The translations under genes and the position numbers were made by a program. Positions 1-11,257 of a stretch of DNA of 64,000 nt are shown here, in pieces. Below the pieces are notes generated by a model. It was not told the DNA's origin. It saw only the letters and a program-made list of their open reading frames with translations, and did no database searches. This DNA is from Ipomoea triloba (Eukaryota; Streptophyta; Magnoliopsida; Solanales; Convolvulaceae): the NCBI RefSeq assembly GCF_003576645.1, contig NC_044925.1:22136299-22200298 (forward strand), in the 5' to 3' direction. How positions within the stretch are numbered: position 1 is the first letter of the stretch; every line of letters begins with the position of its first letter.

Positions 1-284
1 TTTTTTTTTTTTTTTTTTTTTAAATCTGATCAGATCTATCAAATTTTTACAGATGAAAAGCTGAGATTTGTTATTATTTATCTCCTATGGAAGTGTTCTC
101 ACAGGATCAGGATCCATAGCATATATATATATATGTATGTATGTAATTATGCGGTTGATCTTCTCAAGCGTGGTTGTGCGGTGAGAAGAGAATCATTGAT
201 CTTGTCAAGATCAACGTCCAGGATTAACAACGTTTTAAAAAAAACGTGGTTGTAATTTGGTCATTTTTCATTGGATAAATTTAA

Positions 285-600
285 TGTGCGTAGGTTTTGT
301 GCTTAAGGTGCGTCATGTTTCTTCTTCAAAATGCACTCCTTGCTCGCCATCCTTATCCCTTTTGAACTACGGGGGTCTGGGTCATGGGTTTCCCAGACCC
401 CTAGCTCAGACACTCAAGAACAAAACTTAAGATGCAACACTTTAACACTTAAAGTGCATTGTTTTAACACTTAATGTGTGTCTTTGTATCACTTAAGGTG
501 CTCCATTGTTATAAACTAAAGGTGCACGATGTTAATACTTAATGTGCGCCATTTTAACACTTAAGGTGTGTGTTTTTATCACTTAAGGTGCGTCATTTTT
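285..600. repeat. Imperfect minisatellite with a CTTAAGGTGCG core
   Basis: Degenerate direct repeats of roughly 25-35 bases recur here, each carrying a version of 'aacacttaaggtgcgtcatttt' shortened or mutated (for example near 301, 420, 450, 490, 520, 540, 575). Spacing and sequence are too variable for a CRISPR array, and the setting is plant nuclear DNA. No coding potential was seen. Confidence 0.6.
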
Positions 601-1038
601 AGCTTATACTTCTTTCTTCCAGACACGTGTTTTTAAGCATAATCAGCTAGCTTAACAACAATTCAGTTTTCAACTTATAACTTTTCAGTTAGGTTTGTCA
701 AACATAGTCTAGAAGAGTTAAGAGTTATAAGTTGAAAAAAGTATTTACTTCATAAAACAATAATGACGGTTTGATAGAAAGATTAAATGATCAATAAGTA
801 TATTTATATAAGAATTAATTACACTTTTGGTCCTGTAACTATTGGGGTCTTATTAATTTCAATACACGATTTTAAAAACTAACAGTTTAGTCCCGTAACT
901 ATGAAAATTTTAACACATTTAGTCCACCCGGCCAAATCACCGGCCAAATGTCGCCGGAAAAATGTAAAAGTTTTTAAATTATTTATTTATAAGGGCAAAA
1001 TGGTCATTGGGGAACAACATGAAAACATTTTCAACCAA
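601..1038. other. Non-coding; one-sided remnant of a Mutator-like terminal repeat
   Basis: No gene seen. Around 812-1010 there is text of the 'ttaattacacttttggtcctgtaac' and 'gggcaaaatggtcattg' kind. This resembles the long terminal repeats of the Mutator-like elements at 58345 and 61181, but I did not find a matching second end. Confidence 0.3.
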
Positions 1039-1542
1039 GGTCCGTTTGGAAAGCAGTAAAATGACTTCTGAAAAATGAGTCATTTCTGAAAACAATTTCA
1101 TTTCCAGTGTTTGGATGTATTATGAAAAACTGTTTTGTGTGTTTGGTTCATTTTCTGGAAAATGAGTAGAATTGTATAATTAAACATTGCAATTATTTTA
1201 TTTAAAATATAAAAAATTATAATAATGTTAAAATAATATTATTTATTAAAAAATAGAATTAAAAAAAACGTAACACAGGTTTCCGGCGGTTTCCCTAGGA
1301 GGTCCACGGTCATGGGTTATATGGCTTGGTTTTGACCGAGAACATGCGAAACGGTCATTTTGGCGATTCCGGAAAATGACTTACGGAAAATTTTTCCGTA
1401 AGTCATTTTTCGAAAAAATGAACTGATTCTCCTTGGTCAACGGAAAACATTTTCCGTTGACCACATTTTCCGGACGTTACCAAACACTGAAAACTCGAAA
1501 AACATTTTTCGGAAGCCATTTTACAGGTTACCAAACACCCCC
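1039..1542. mobile_element. PIF/Harbinger-like MITE, family A copy 1
   Basis: The ends are GGTCCGTTTGG on the left and CCAAACACCCCC on the right, flanked by CAA on both sides, a plausible degenerate TAA/TTA duplication. The body is rich in complementary 'tttccg..cggaaa' stretches ('ggtcaacggaaaacattttccgttgacc'-like, shortened here). It is the inverted relative of the element at 8678-9202. No ORF. Confidence 0.7.
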
Positions 1543-2853
1543 CAAGTTTCACTAAATTTCATAAACAAAACAATTAAAAAGAACAAGAAAATGCTACCCT
1601 CACCAAATTTTCGTACAAAATAAGTGCTCATAATGGAAATCGGACTCAGAAACAACTTTTGTATATTCTGTTAAAATTCAATGTTGGCAATGTTACTAGT
1701 GTAAATTGATGAACACGTGATTGACCTTCTACAGTTATCTGGCTTCTTCTTCAACTAACTCGATTATAGTGTAAATTGAACACATGATTGACCTTCTACA
1801 ATTATAGAGCTTCATCTTCAACTAACTTAATTGATTAAGTCCCCACAATCACTTTATACAATTATTTATTAGTTATTATGCTTTATTGTGCTTCATACAT
1901 TTTTTATTTACGAAAAAGTTTCTATTGCTTGGATGTATATTTTAGGTAAGGCCTATTTTGTGACACTGATAAAAGATCACAAAGAAGTAAACTAATTTAG
2001 GTTGTCTATAATTGATCGGATCAAATGAATAAGTCTAATAGATAGCTCTTACCCAGAATTAAATTTTAAACATTGTGGTTAGTAAGTCAAATATCGGACC
2101 AAATTAGATGTAATTGGATATGATGCATTCTTTTGCTTAATGTAACTCTCAATTACATGTCTAGTAGATAAGGGTTTGACCTAGTTCGTTGAGGTGTTTT
2201 TCATTAACTGCATAAAATAAAATAAAATAAAATAAGTTTACATAAGCTTGGAGATATTTTCTACCATAACTCATATTTTACAATTACTCACACCTATAAA
2301 TAAAGTTGTCAAACTGTTAACGTGGTAATTAATCACAAGGTTATAACTTACAAGTTCAACTCTTAGACTCTTAGCGGGTGAGAGGTCTATTAGTGTTTTT
2401 GGTTTAAGGCGATCAACTATGTGTAACCTAGGTTGGTTTATCTATTTGTGGTCCTTTCTTAACTAGGGTCACAAAATAATATTTAATTTACTCAGTGCAT
2501 ACTCTCGAATAGTAAATGCGAGTTTCTCTCATCACTAAAATTTAATTAAAAAAAAAAAAGGATGACTTATAGAACTTTGCTTTGTTAATAACTTAATATA
2601 CATAAATGAGATCGATAAGATTGTGTATTCGAATCATGTTATTGTTTCTTATTTAGAAGTGGATGGACAAGTGGGTTTTTTTCTCAGTTTTTTACTGTTA
2701 ACCTAATGAGCTTGATTTCGAATCATTGGATCCTGGTTGTATCCCAAAGGCCAACTCCATTTGACTTTTGAGAGTCAGCCATATTATCGTCCAACCATTT
2801 GCTAAAGTTGCCAAGTTGGTGTGGTTATAACTTACAACCTCTATTTAGATATA
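1543..2853. other. AT-rich intergenic DNA, nothing recognised
   Basis: I see no gene, RNA gene or complete transposon here. There is a direct repeat at 1700-1820 ('gtaaattgatgaacacgtgattgacc' and 'gtaaattgaacacatgattgacc', shortened) and a short (AAAAT)n run at 2215-2233. Confidence 0.4.
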
Positions 2854-3191
2854 AGCCTTGTTTGGTAAATAGTTGTTAACTGATAGCTGTTAGTTGATTG
2901 GATTAGAATGTATAATTAGTTGACAACATTAGTTGATTGGGTTAAAAGGTATGATTAGTTGATGACATTAGTTGATTGTAGGAAGGTGTTTGGTAAATTA
3001 GCTGTTAGCTGATAGCTATTTGGTATAATTTCTTTTCTCAAAAAATTAATTGAGCCTTTTCAATTTTAGTATTTTGGAGTTACAAAAAACTTATTAACCA
3101 AACACTTTGATTTTTTAACCAAATCAAACAACTAATAGTGGTCAAATAAGCCAAAATTGGTTGATAGGCTGCTTATTTACCAAACAGAACC
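2854..3191. mobile_element. MITE, family B copy 1
   Basis: The left end AGCCTTGTTTGG and the inverted right end CCAAACAGAACC give equal-length terminal inverted repeats. They are flanked by ATA on both sides, and a TAA reading is also possible. The interior repeats 'gttagttgattg' several times. A second, diverged copy lies at about 31445-31767. No coding capacity. Confidence 0.65.
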
Positions 3192-4549
3192 ATAATCACG
3201 GTTCAATTTTAATTTCAAATTATCCATTCAAAATCAAAATCAAAATTTTTTAGGAAGATTTCAGTTTTGGAATTGGCTGTTCTGCATTGAACAGCCCGTT
3301 TGGATATTTTTTTAATTCTATTTTCTATTTTTATAGTTTAAATTCAACAATTAATTTTTTTATAATTTTTTTATTATAAAATTTTAACAAAAAAATAGTT
3401 ATATCTTTCTAAAAAAATTAGTTATATCAAATATTTAAACTTAAAAATTAAAATAATTTTGATTTTTCACTTAATTTTACTAAATAATTTTTATTTTATT
3501 CTTTTCTGGTTTCAAATCGGAACTGGCGATTTCGAATCGAAACTGACGATTCTGATTTTTTATTTTAATAAATCGAAACTAGAATTTTTTAGATTCCGAT
3601 TCTGAACTTTAATCAAAATCATTCCTTCGAATTTGATTTCGATTCGGCTACTACAATGTCCGATTCGGTTCCAATTGATCTGTAGTCATCCATACCTCTG
3701 TTTGGCAATAAGCTTTTGTAGAGCTCTCATGCAAAGCGACACCATTTAAGAACATTTTCAATATCATCAGCCGCATCACAACACCATGAGCAACCAATGT
3801 CGTCCGTAAAACTTCTTTTGGCTTTTTCTCCATTTACATTTTAATTTAAAAGTATTATATTTTTCTTTAAAAATATTACATTTTTCCTTATAAGTAACAA
3901 ACACTTGCCAACATTACTTATGAAATTGTAATACTTTGTCATAAAAAATATTACATTTTTCCTTATAAGTAACATACATTTTATTTCTAATTAGAATTAC
4001 ACTTGTCAATATAAGTATTACATTTTCATATCAACCCGACCCGCATTGATCCGTCTCACGAATAAGGATCATGAGACAGTCTCAAACAAGTGTGACCATT
4101 TTTTTTCCACATATACTCTTATTACTTTACAAAAATGACACTCTATACCCTTCCACATTAAAATCTAAACTCCTCTCCATTCGATCTCTAAATAAATAAA
4201 GTATATTCATTATAATAATATATTTATTATGAGATATTAAATTATAAGTGGAATAATTTTATTATCATAGTTATTATTTTAAAATTATTATTGTTATTAT
4301 TATTTAAAAGAGTTTATTAGTGTACATATATTATTATATTAATTATACACATATAATTTACCTATAATAATATAGATTTTATGAAATATATTTCAAAAAT
4401 ATTTTGCAAATGTAATTCATTGAAATCAAATATAGATAATAATTTTTTTAAAACTAAAAAATTATTGTTAGCAATATATTACTAAACCAAACCCTAATTG
4501 TTTTTAAAAATAGAAACAATGAACATTTGAAGTCCATATTATCTTATAA
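3192..4549. other. AT-rich intergenic DNA, nothing recognised
   Basis: No gene supported. The 60-codon minus-strand frame at 3651-3833 has no recognisable domain and sits in low-complexity AT-rich DNA. A short repeated phrase 'ttccttataagtaac' occurs near 3890 and 3960. Confidence 0.4.
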
Positions 4550-4566
4550 TGTTCTCTGATCTATTT

Positions 4567-4712
4567 TTTTTTGAGTTCTACTGACTCGGTTACAATGTAG
4601 TATTGACCTACTGAAGCACAAAGAGTCAACAGATGCCTCCATTGAGGCTCGAACCCACTCCCTTCCACATGGGAGTGTACACCGGGTGCCGCTTGACCAC
4701 AAGGTCTTTGGC
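4567..4712 (-). mobile_element. tRNA-derived SINE, near full length
   Basis: Read on the minus strand, the head carries an A-box-like TGGTCAAGCGG and a B box GGTTCGAGCCT, as in RNA polymerase III promoters of tRNA-derived SINEs. It then runs into a family-specific 3' part ending in an A-run. The copy is flanked by a 17-bp direct repeat, TGTTCTCTGATCTATTT (4550-4566 and 4713-4729), the mark of target-primed insertion. Related copies lie at 36421, 36837, 41228, 47628, 60720 and 63605, with tails at 30551 and 55413. Confidence 0.85.
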
Positions 4713-5399
4713 TGTTCTCTGATCTATTTAATTTCAAACTAAATATATAGAATGATTTAGTATGTTTTTGTAATTATTTCTGTAGATATTCTTATAACAT
4801 TATTAGATAATTAGAATATTAAAATTAAACAACTTACCTAACACATTTTTATATCTATTTTATTATGTACTCAGAAATATATTATATTACAACAATTATA
4901 CTATTACGATTGTTGTAATATATTTTTGTGTGTGTTTTTTACCTTCATCAACTTGTTTAACAACTAATTTTACTGAATGCTTCTAATTCTAATAAGCTAG
5001 CGGGTATAGCTTATTGATTTTTATGTTTCAACTTCAACTACTAATTTTTTAGCTATGTTTGCCAAATAAAATCTACGCGTGTAGTATTATTTGACATTCT
5101 TTTTATATTTGTATTTAACTATATTTTGTAGAAATTTTATTAACTCATAATAGGATCAACCAATGAAAATAAAGATTGTTTTTCTTTTTGTCGTATAAAT
5201 AATGCCATGGGAAGGAACAAACATCAAAGAATGATTTTAGTAGGAAAAAGTGTAACTTTAATTTTTTCTGTATAGAATTTCAGAAAGGAAACTCACTTTT
5301 AATCATACACTTTTAATCATCGATCATTATGACATTATCACATTTAGTTAAATTCTTTTCAATTTTTCCCATTACATTCTTAACTTAAAAATGTAATGA

Positions 5400-5625
5400 T
5401 GTTGAGCATATATATAATATATAAACATAAATGTGCAATCCAACTATCAGCTTAGACTTTTACTTGAGATGGAGCCGCACACGTGAGGGGCGTGTTAGCT
5501 TAGGCTTACGTGAGGGGTGTGTTGAGCATATAATATATAAACATAAATGCGAAGTTCAACGGAAGAGACGTGTTGAACATATAATATATAAACATAAATG
5601 ACATAAATGTGCAATCTAACGGTTC
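5400..5625. repeat. Three spaced direct repeats of about 30 bp
   Basis: The phrase 'gttgagcatataatata' followed by 'taaacataaatg' recurs at about 5401, 5520 and 5570 with small changes. Surrounding DNA from 4730 to 6169 contains no gene I can support. Confidence 0.55.
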
Positions 5626-6169
5626 AATTATGATGAATTGGCTTATTATATGCGGACGATGAATAGGATAGATATATGAGGTGACATCGTGTGGCTAGTA
5701 ACTTGATATTAACAAACTATTGTTGGCCAAACGGTGTTAATTGCATTGTTTTAATAAATTTAAGAGTTCAATTGGTAATTTTTTTTTTTAGTTTCGGAGT
5801 ATAATTACATTTTGGTATATAATTAGAGAACTTATTTGACCATTTTCTTAAATAAAAAAATACAAATTTGATAATAATTTGTGTTGGAATTGACTAACTT
5901 ACAAAAAATTAAAGAATATAATTAAAACATAGTGTGTCATTAAATACATGAATATAAAATATAAATGATGATGCATACTAGTGCATGATATCTTAAACTA
6001 AAAATATAAAAATCAAGTTGGTTAATGTGAACGGCTGTGCACTTTTGTCCCTTAAGAGAGGTTGGAAGTTTAAACCCTTTTTGTATAGAAAAATCAATCT
6101 GGCCAACAGTACACTTTGTCCTTTAATTGGGCCAGCCCGGTGCAAACGAGATTAGTCTGAATGCAGTTG

Positions 6170-6394
6170 TTATACCGTGGACCATGGTCATGGCTGATAC
6201 TGCAGTTGTGTTAAAAGGGAACTGCAGTTGCAGGGAACAGAGACCGTTTCATCCGTCTGGAACTGCAGTTGTGTTGAACTGATACTGTAGTTGTGATGAA
6301 AGGGAGTTGTAGTTGCGCGCAATGGATACCGTTTCATCCGTCTGTTTTCATTAATCAAAACGATGTTGTTTTGATGCTGCGGTCCACAGTATAA
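6170..6394. mobile_element. Short TIR element with internal CTGCAGTTG minisatellite
   Basis: The left end TTATACCGTGGACC matches the inverted right end (GGTCCACAGTATAA) at all but one or two positions. The interior consists of repeated 'aactgcagttgtgttgaa' units. The same interior unit, greatly expanded, occurs at 44935-45560. No ORF. I could not establish a target-site duplication. Confidence 0.55.
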
Positions 6395-7642
6395 TTTGCA
6401 GTCTGAATATGTACGGACTTAAAGGTGTCTTCTGTTAGGGCATGTCGTTGTCCTGACAAAAAAATATCTTTTTATTTTCCTGCTGAAATTATTACCAAAA
6501 AGATAGTTACAACGGTACAACCCAATCAAAGAGTTGTGACGACGAGTATTTAACGCAGTAGTCCGTATCAGTTATACAAGTTGTGTCTATTTGGATAAAG
6601 ATTTGAGTGATGTACTCATGTACAATAATGCATTTAATTAATTAGTACGACCGTTTGGATAAATAGTTGACCTTAATTTTTTTATGTGTTTTTTTATTTT
6701 ATCCACTTGAGAAATTTTCCGCCAACTTCATATGTGAGATTATCATCCACAGTGTTAATATGCAACATGACTTTCAAAATATTTATTAAAAAATAAAAAT
6801 AAAAACAAGTTGAAGTATAGAGGAAGTGAATGTTGCCTTGATTCCTAGGCAGGTGCAAAGTGGACGGCTTGGAATCTTAGAAAACAATGGATTCCTAAGA
6901 CTTGGTATACTATATTTTTGCGTATGAGACTTTGGAATGACGAATAATTTGTTTGACATTTCATCAATTTTGATTATTTGATTTGATAATATGAGCGTTT
7001 GATAAGCACAGTTGCTAATAATTGATTTAATAAACAGTAATTATTTCACTAAAAAAATAGAATATTACTTGGCATAGAAGTTTAATTAAGATGTCGGGTT
7101 GATGTCTTATTTTGTCACCTGAAATTTTTTTGAAAAAGCCACTATGTCATCAATAGAACAATAAGGCGTTTAGTTGCAATTAAAGAATTAGAAAAAAAAT
7201 AATTGTAATTCTATAGAGGAAAAATAATGTGGAATGTAATATAAGAATTTAAATTTCATTATTTAGTTGGTGGATAGAATTATTATGAATTTCTATTTTA
7301 GTATTTGCTTTACATGACAATTGAGGAAGACATGGGATCCCAGACCCATTTTATTGGTAAAGTCTTGGCTCAACTGTTCAAGCAAGGTGTTGAACTAAAG
7401 AAAGAAGGATGATTAGAGCAAAATATTGTAAGAGATGTTGCAATGGAGATCAAACCCACAACTTCAAATATAACAACACAAGTTTTAGACCACCAAGCTA
7501 CTCAAGATCTTATATAATAAATGGCAGGAAGCCCCACTTATGCATGGGAATGCACTGAAATCAAAGTAATGGGAGATACGTGTGTGGCCAAGAATGAAAG
7601 GATGTCTGATGCCGTCCATTTGAAAACTGAAAGCTAATAAAC
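6395..7642. other. AT-rich intergenic DNA, nothing recognised
   Basis: No gene, RNA gene or complete transposon recognised. Confidence 0.4.
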
Positions 7643-8234
7643 GAGTTAATACCAAATTTAGTCATCAACTATAGTTATTTTTTTTTTAATTTAGTCTTAA
7701 ATCGCTTTTTGTGCTTAATTTGGTCATCGACTTCAATGGTTTTATCCAATTGAGTCTTATGTTAAGATAGCTTGGCAATTTTACCTCTATTAGTACTCAA
7801 TTTAGTCTTCAACATAGTAATTTTACCCAAATTAATCTTCGAGTATAGTAATTTTATCCAATTCAGTCCTTAACTATAGTGATTTTTGTCAATTTAGTCC
7901 TAAATCGCTTTTTGTGCTTAATTAGGTCATCGACTTCAATGATTTTACTCAATTGAGTCTTATGTTAAGATAGCTTGGTAATTTTACCTCTATTAATATC
8001 CAATTTAGTCTTCAACCATAATAATTTTACCTAAATTAGTTTTCGAGTATAGTAGTTTTATCCAATTCAATCCTCAACTATAGTGATTTTTGTCAATTTA
8101 GTCATTGATTATAACAGATGATGACTTAATTGGGTAAAACCATCAAAATTGAGAACCTAATTAAGCACAAAAAGTCGTTTAGAACTAAATTGAGAAAAAT
8201 CAATATAGTCAAAGACTAAATTAGGTATTAACTC
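7643..8234. mobile_element. Long-TIR (Mutator-like) element with an internal tandem duplication
   Basis: The ends are GAGTTAATACC and GGTATTAACTC, close to the GAGTTAATTCC ends of the Mutator-like elements at 58345 and 61181. Inside, a unit of about 203 bp (starting near 7690 and again near 7893, each beginning 'tttagtc.taaatcgc') is present twice. A clean 9-bp duplication is not visible: flanks ctaataaac and actaatatt share only part. No coding sequence. Confidence 0.6.
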
Positions 8235-8677
8235 ACTAATATTATGCTAAAAAAAAACTCACTAATAAATTATCCTGCCATAAAGAAAAGTACCCTGCAA
8301 TGCTGCACTGAAGAGTGAGAATGAGAGTGAAATCAAAAAGAAAGTTCTGGGCTTCTAATATTTTTAAAAAGAATTGTAGGCTTTTGATTGTTTCTTTCTG
8401 AACTTGGGCCCAATTTATATACCCAACAGCCAGAGCCCCACAAATATGGATTCATCACTCAAAATGTTGGGTCTGAGATAGAATCGTTTTTGTTAGGGCA
8501 ATTTACATCGTGGACCAAGGTTCACATTGTATTGACTGTGGACCCTGGTTCAATACACAGAATTTGATTTCATAATGTATAAAATTCATGTTCATAATAC
8601 ACATACTATCACATTATCTATATCCAAAATCTAAACATTATATAACAAAATAGCAATTAAAAGTCCAAACATACTAA

Positions 8678-9202
8678 GGGTGTGTTTGGTAACCCGTAAA
8701 ATGACTTCCGGAAAATATTTTCCGAGTTTTTTGTGTTTGGCAACGTCCGAAAAATGTGGTCAACGGAAAATGTTTTCCGTTGACCAAGGAAAATCAGTTC
8801 ATTTTTCTGGAAAATGACTTACGGAATCGCCAGAATAGCTGTTTCACATGTTTTCGACCAAAACCAAGCCATATCACCCATGACCATGGACCAAGGAGGT
8901 GGGAAAACCGCTGAAAACCTTTGCTACAGTTTTCTTTTTTAATATTTTGTTTTTTTTTTTATAAATTCTATTTTTATTAAATACCATTATTTTAATAACT
9001 ATTATAATTTTTATATTTTAAATAAAACAATTACAATGTTTAATTATACAATTCTATCCATTTTCCAGAATATGAACCAAACACACAAAGACAGTTTTCC
9101 ATAATACATCCAAAAACTAGAAATGAAATTGTTTTCCGAAAAATTACTCATTTTTCAGAAAACATTTTCCAGAAGTCATTTTCCTGCTTTTCAAACGGAC
9201 CC
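8678..9202. mobile_element. PIF/Harbinger-like MITE, family A copy 2
   Basis: The element starts GGGTGTGTTTGG and ends ACGGACCC. It is flanked by TAA on both sides (8675-8677 and 9203-9205), the usual Harbinger target duplication. The body is the reverse complement of the copy at 1039-1542, including the internal fold around 8750-8790. Confidence 0.75.
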
Positions 9203-9392
9203 TAAGTAATAATTGTGAGGTAAAGAACAATTGCAACAAACAACAAAAGCGCAAAGTAGAGAACAAGCTATAAAAAAAATCAAATAAAAAATTTAAGAGA
9301 GATATCAGTGAGAATATGAATGAAACAACGAAGCAGGCATCAAGGGATTTAGATTTGCTTCATTATTATTATTTTTACTATTGTTGTTGTTG

Positions 9393-9447
<55 letters not shown>

Positions 9448-10485
9448 AACCTAACAAAGTTATGTTCGGTTTCTATTAAACCGTTCGGTTCGGTTACAAG
9501 AATCTCGAACCGTTCAGTTTTGTATTACTAGTTCGGATCGGATTGGATTGATTAGGTTCGGTTCAGTTCAGATAAACCGAACCGAAATGCCCACCCCTAG
9601 ACGCATCTGTTGTGTACACAATTTATAATTTATATACTGTACGTTTACAATTTACATACTAAATGTTCATAATTTACCTATTGGATATTTACAATTTTAT
9701 GTACTAAATGTTCACAATTTACATATTGAATGTCCACAGTTTAAATTGTGAACATTCAGTATGTAATGAATATTTAGTATATAAATTGTGTATTTTGATC
9801 GGGGTCCACCTTGTAATGTCAATCCGGATCCATGACATAACTATGGTACATTGTGCGAAGTTTATAGTTAATGATTGAATTAATTCATTTATATTGAAAT
9901 ATATCTAAAGCAAAGTAGAGTGGATTGAGACCCACAGGTAGAAAGGGCTTTTGCTAAAGCCTCTGTTGACTGTTGTGGGTGTCAATACTGTCCTTTTATC
10001 CTGGAAAAAGCCTTTGGAGGGCTGGATCAAGCTGAACACATATGAATGCTATAAACTTGAAACTTGAGAGGAGACTAGTTGTTGGGATATGTATATAATA
10101 TCAAAAATTGTAGTGCAGTGAAAGTCAAGACTTGGGCAGTACTAAAATAAGAGCTACCTCATATGTTGGATTTTTTTTATTAGATTTTGCAGGTAATGTA
10201 GAAAAAGAAGATAGAAAAGGAGGGAAAAAATTTTGACAAGAAATTAAATATAAAAAAAGGTTAATTTACGAGCCCAGCTAGCACGTGGTTGTTGCCCACG
10301 CGCATTTTGTGCAAAGTCTTTCCCTCTTCTTCCTTAATAAATGGGGCTCACAAAAAACTAAAATCGTAGGAAGAAAAATTTAACAAAAACGTGTTTTTCA
10401 TTTGTTATAAAACTACTCTATGGGTATTTTTTGCTAGCAAATTAAAAATCACAAATGTGATTCCCCTAAATCCAGATTGCCTGGG
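9203..10485. other. Intergenic DNA with microsatellite and palindromic AT-rich tract
   Basis: A (TTG)n/(TTA)n microsatellite runs at about 9365-9446. From 9600 to 9790 there are repeated and partly palindromic 'gttcacaatttacatactaaatg'-type phrases (shortened). No gene supported. Confidence 0.4.
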
Positions 10486-10680
10486 GTAGCAGAATTGGTG
10501 CTAGAGTATGATTCTATTGGGACTCTGGTCAATATGTTCTAAAGGGAAATATGCAGGCGCCTGTTAAATAAGCAATGGGACATGCAAGTTGCACATGTGT
10601 ATTGAGCACAAAATAGAATAGTTGATGCACTTGCTTCAGACGCGCAATCAGACCTTGAGTGTAGGCTTCAGTGCCTTGAG
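10486..10680 (+). mobile_element. Degenerate LINE RNase H-like fragment
   Basis: Translating the frame around 10560-10640 gives WDMQVAHVY, a stop, then AQNRIVDALASD. This resembles the end of the RNase H domain of plant non-LTR retrotransposons (W.v.i.Hv.RE.N..AD.LA). It has an in-frame stop and no neighbouring reverse transcriptase, so it is a relic at best. An unrelated match of short length cannot be excluded. Confidence 0.35.
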
Positions 10681-10835
10681 ATGTATAGGTGGTGAATAAG
10701 TCAATTTACCGAATATATATATATATATATATATATATAACACGAAAAATGAAATTTAATTTTAAAAAATTAATTTTAACCAAATCTTGATAAAAGAAAT
10801 AAATAATGAAAATAAGGGTTTTATAATTTAGAATA

Positions 10836-11248
10836 GGGAAAATGACACTTTTTCCCCTATGTTATGTGCTTATAGCACTTTTCCTCCTTGTGTTATTAAA
10901 GTGTCAGTTTTTCCCCCTGAAATGTTAAATTGACATTGTTACCCTTAAAAATAATTATTTTATTTATTTTTCTTTTCCAACAAATTATTACTTATATGTA
11001 TGGATGATCACGATTCGGTTCGAACCTAACCAAACATTGTAGCAATCATACCCATATTAGTAATAATTGGTTGGAGAATAAAAATAAATGAAATGGTTAT
11101 TTTTAAGGGCAAAAATGTCAATTTAATATTACAAGGGAGAAAACTACCACTTTTAAAATAACTGAGGGGGAAAAACTACCACTTTAATAATACAGGGGAA
11201 AAAAGTGTTATAAGCACATAACATAGGGGGAAAAAGTGTCATTTTCCC
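10836..11248. mobile_element. Foldback Mutator-type MITE with perfect 9-bp TSD
   Basis: The terminal inverted repeats begin GGGAAAATGACAC and end with the matching GTGTCATTTTCCC, and they extend well over 100 bases on each side. A perfect 9-bp direct repeat TTTAGAATA flanks the element (10827-10835 and 11249-11257), the target duplication size of Mutator-like elements. The central part (10995-11050) is unrelated to the arms. No ORF. Confidence 0.85.
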
Positions 11249-11257
11249 TTTAGAATA

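Noticed and set aside
285..600. Regularly spaced short repeats resembling a CRISPR array
   Set aside because: Units vary in length and sequence, there are no unique spacers of constant size, no cas genes, and the DNA is plant nuclear.
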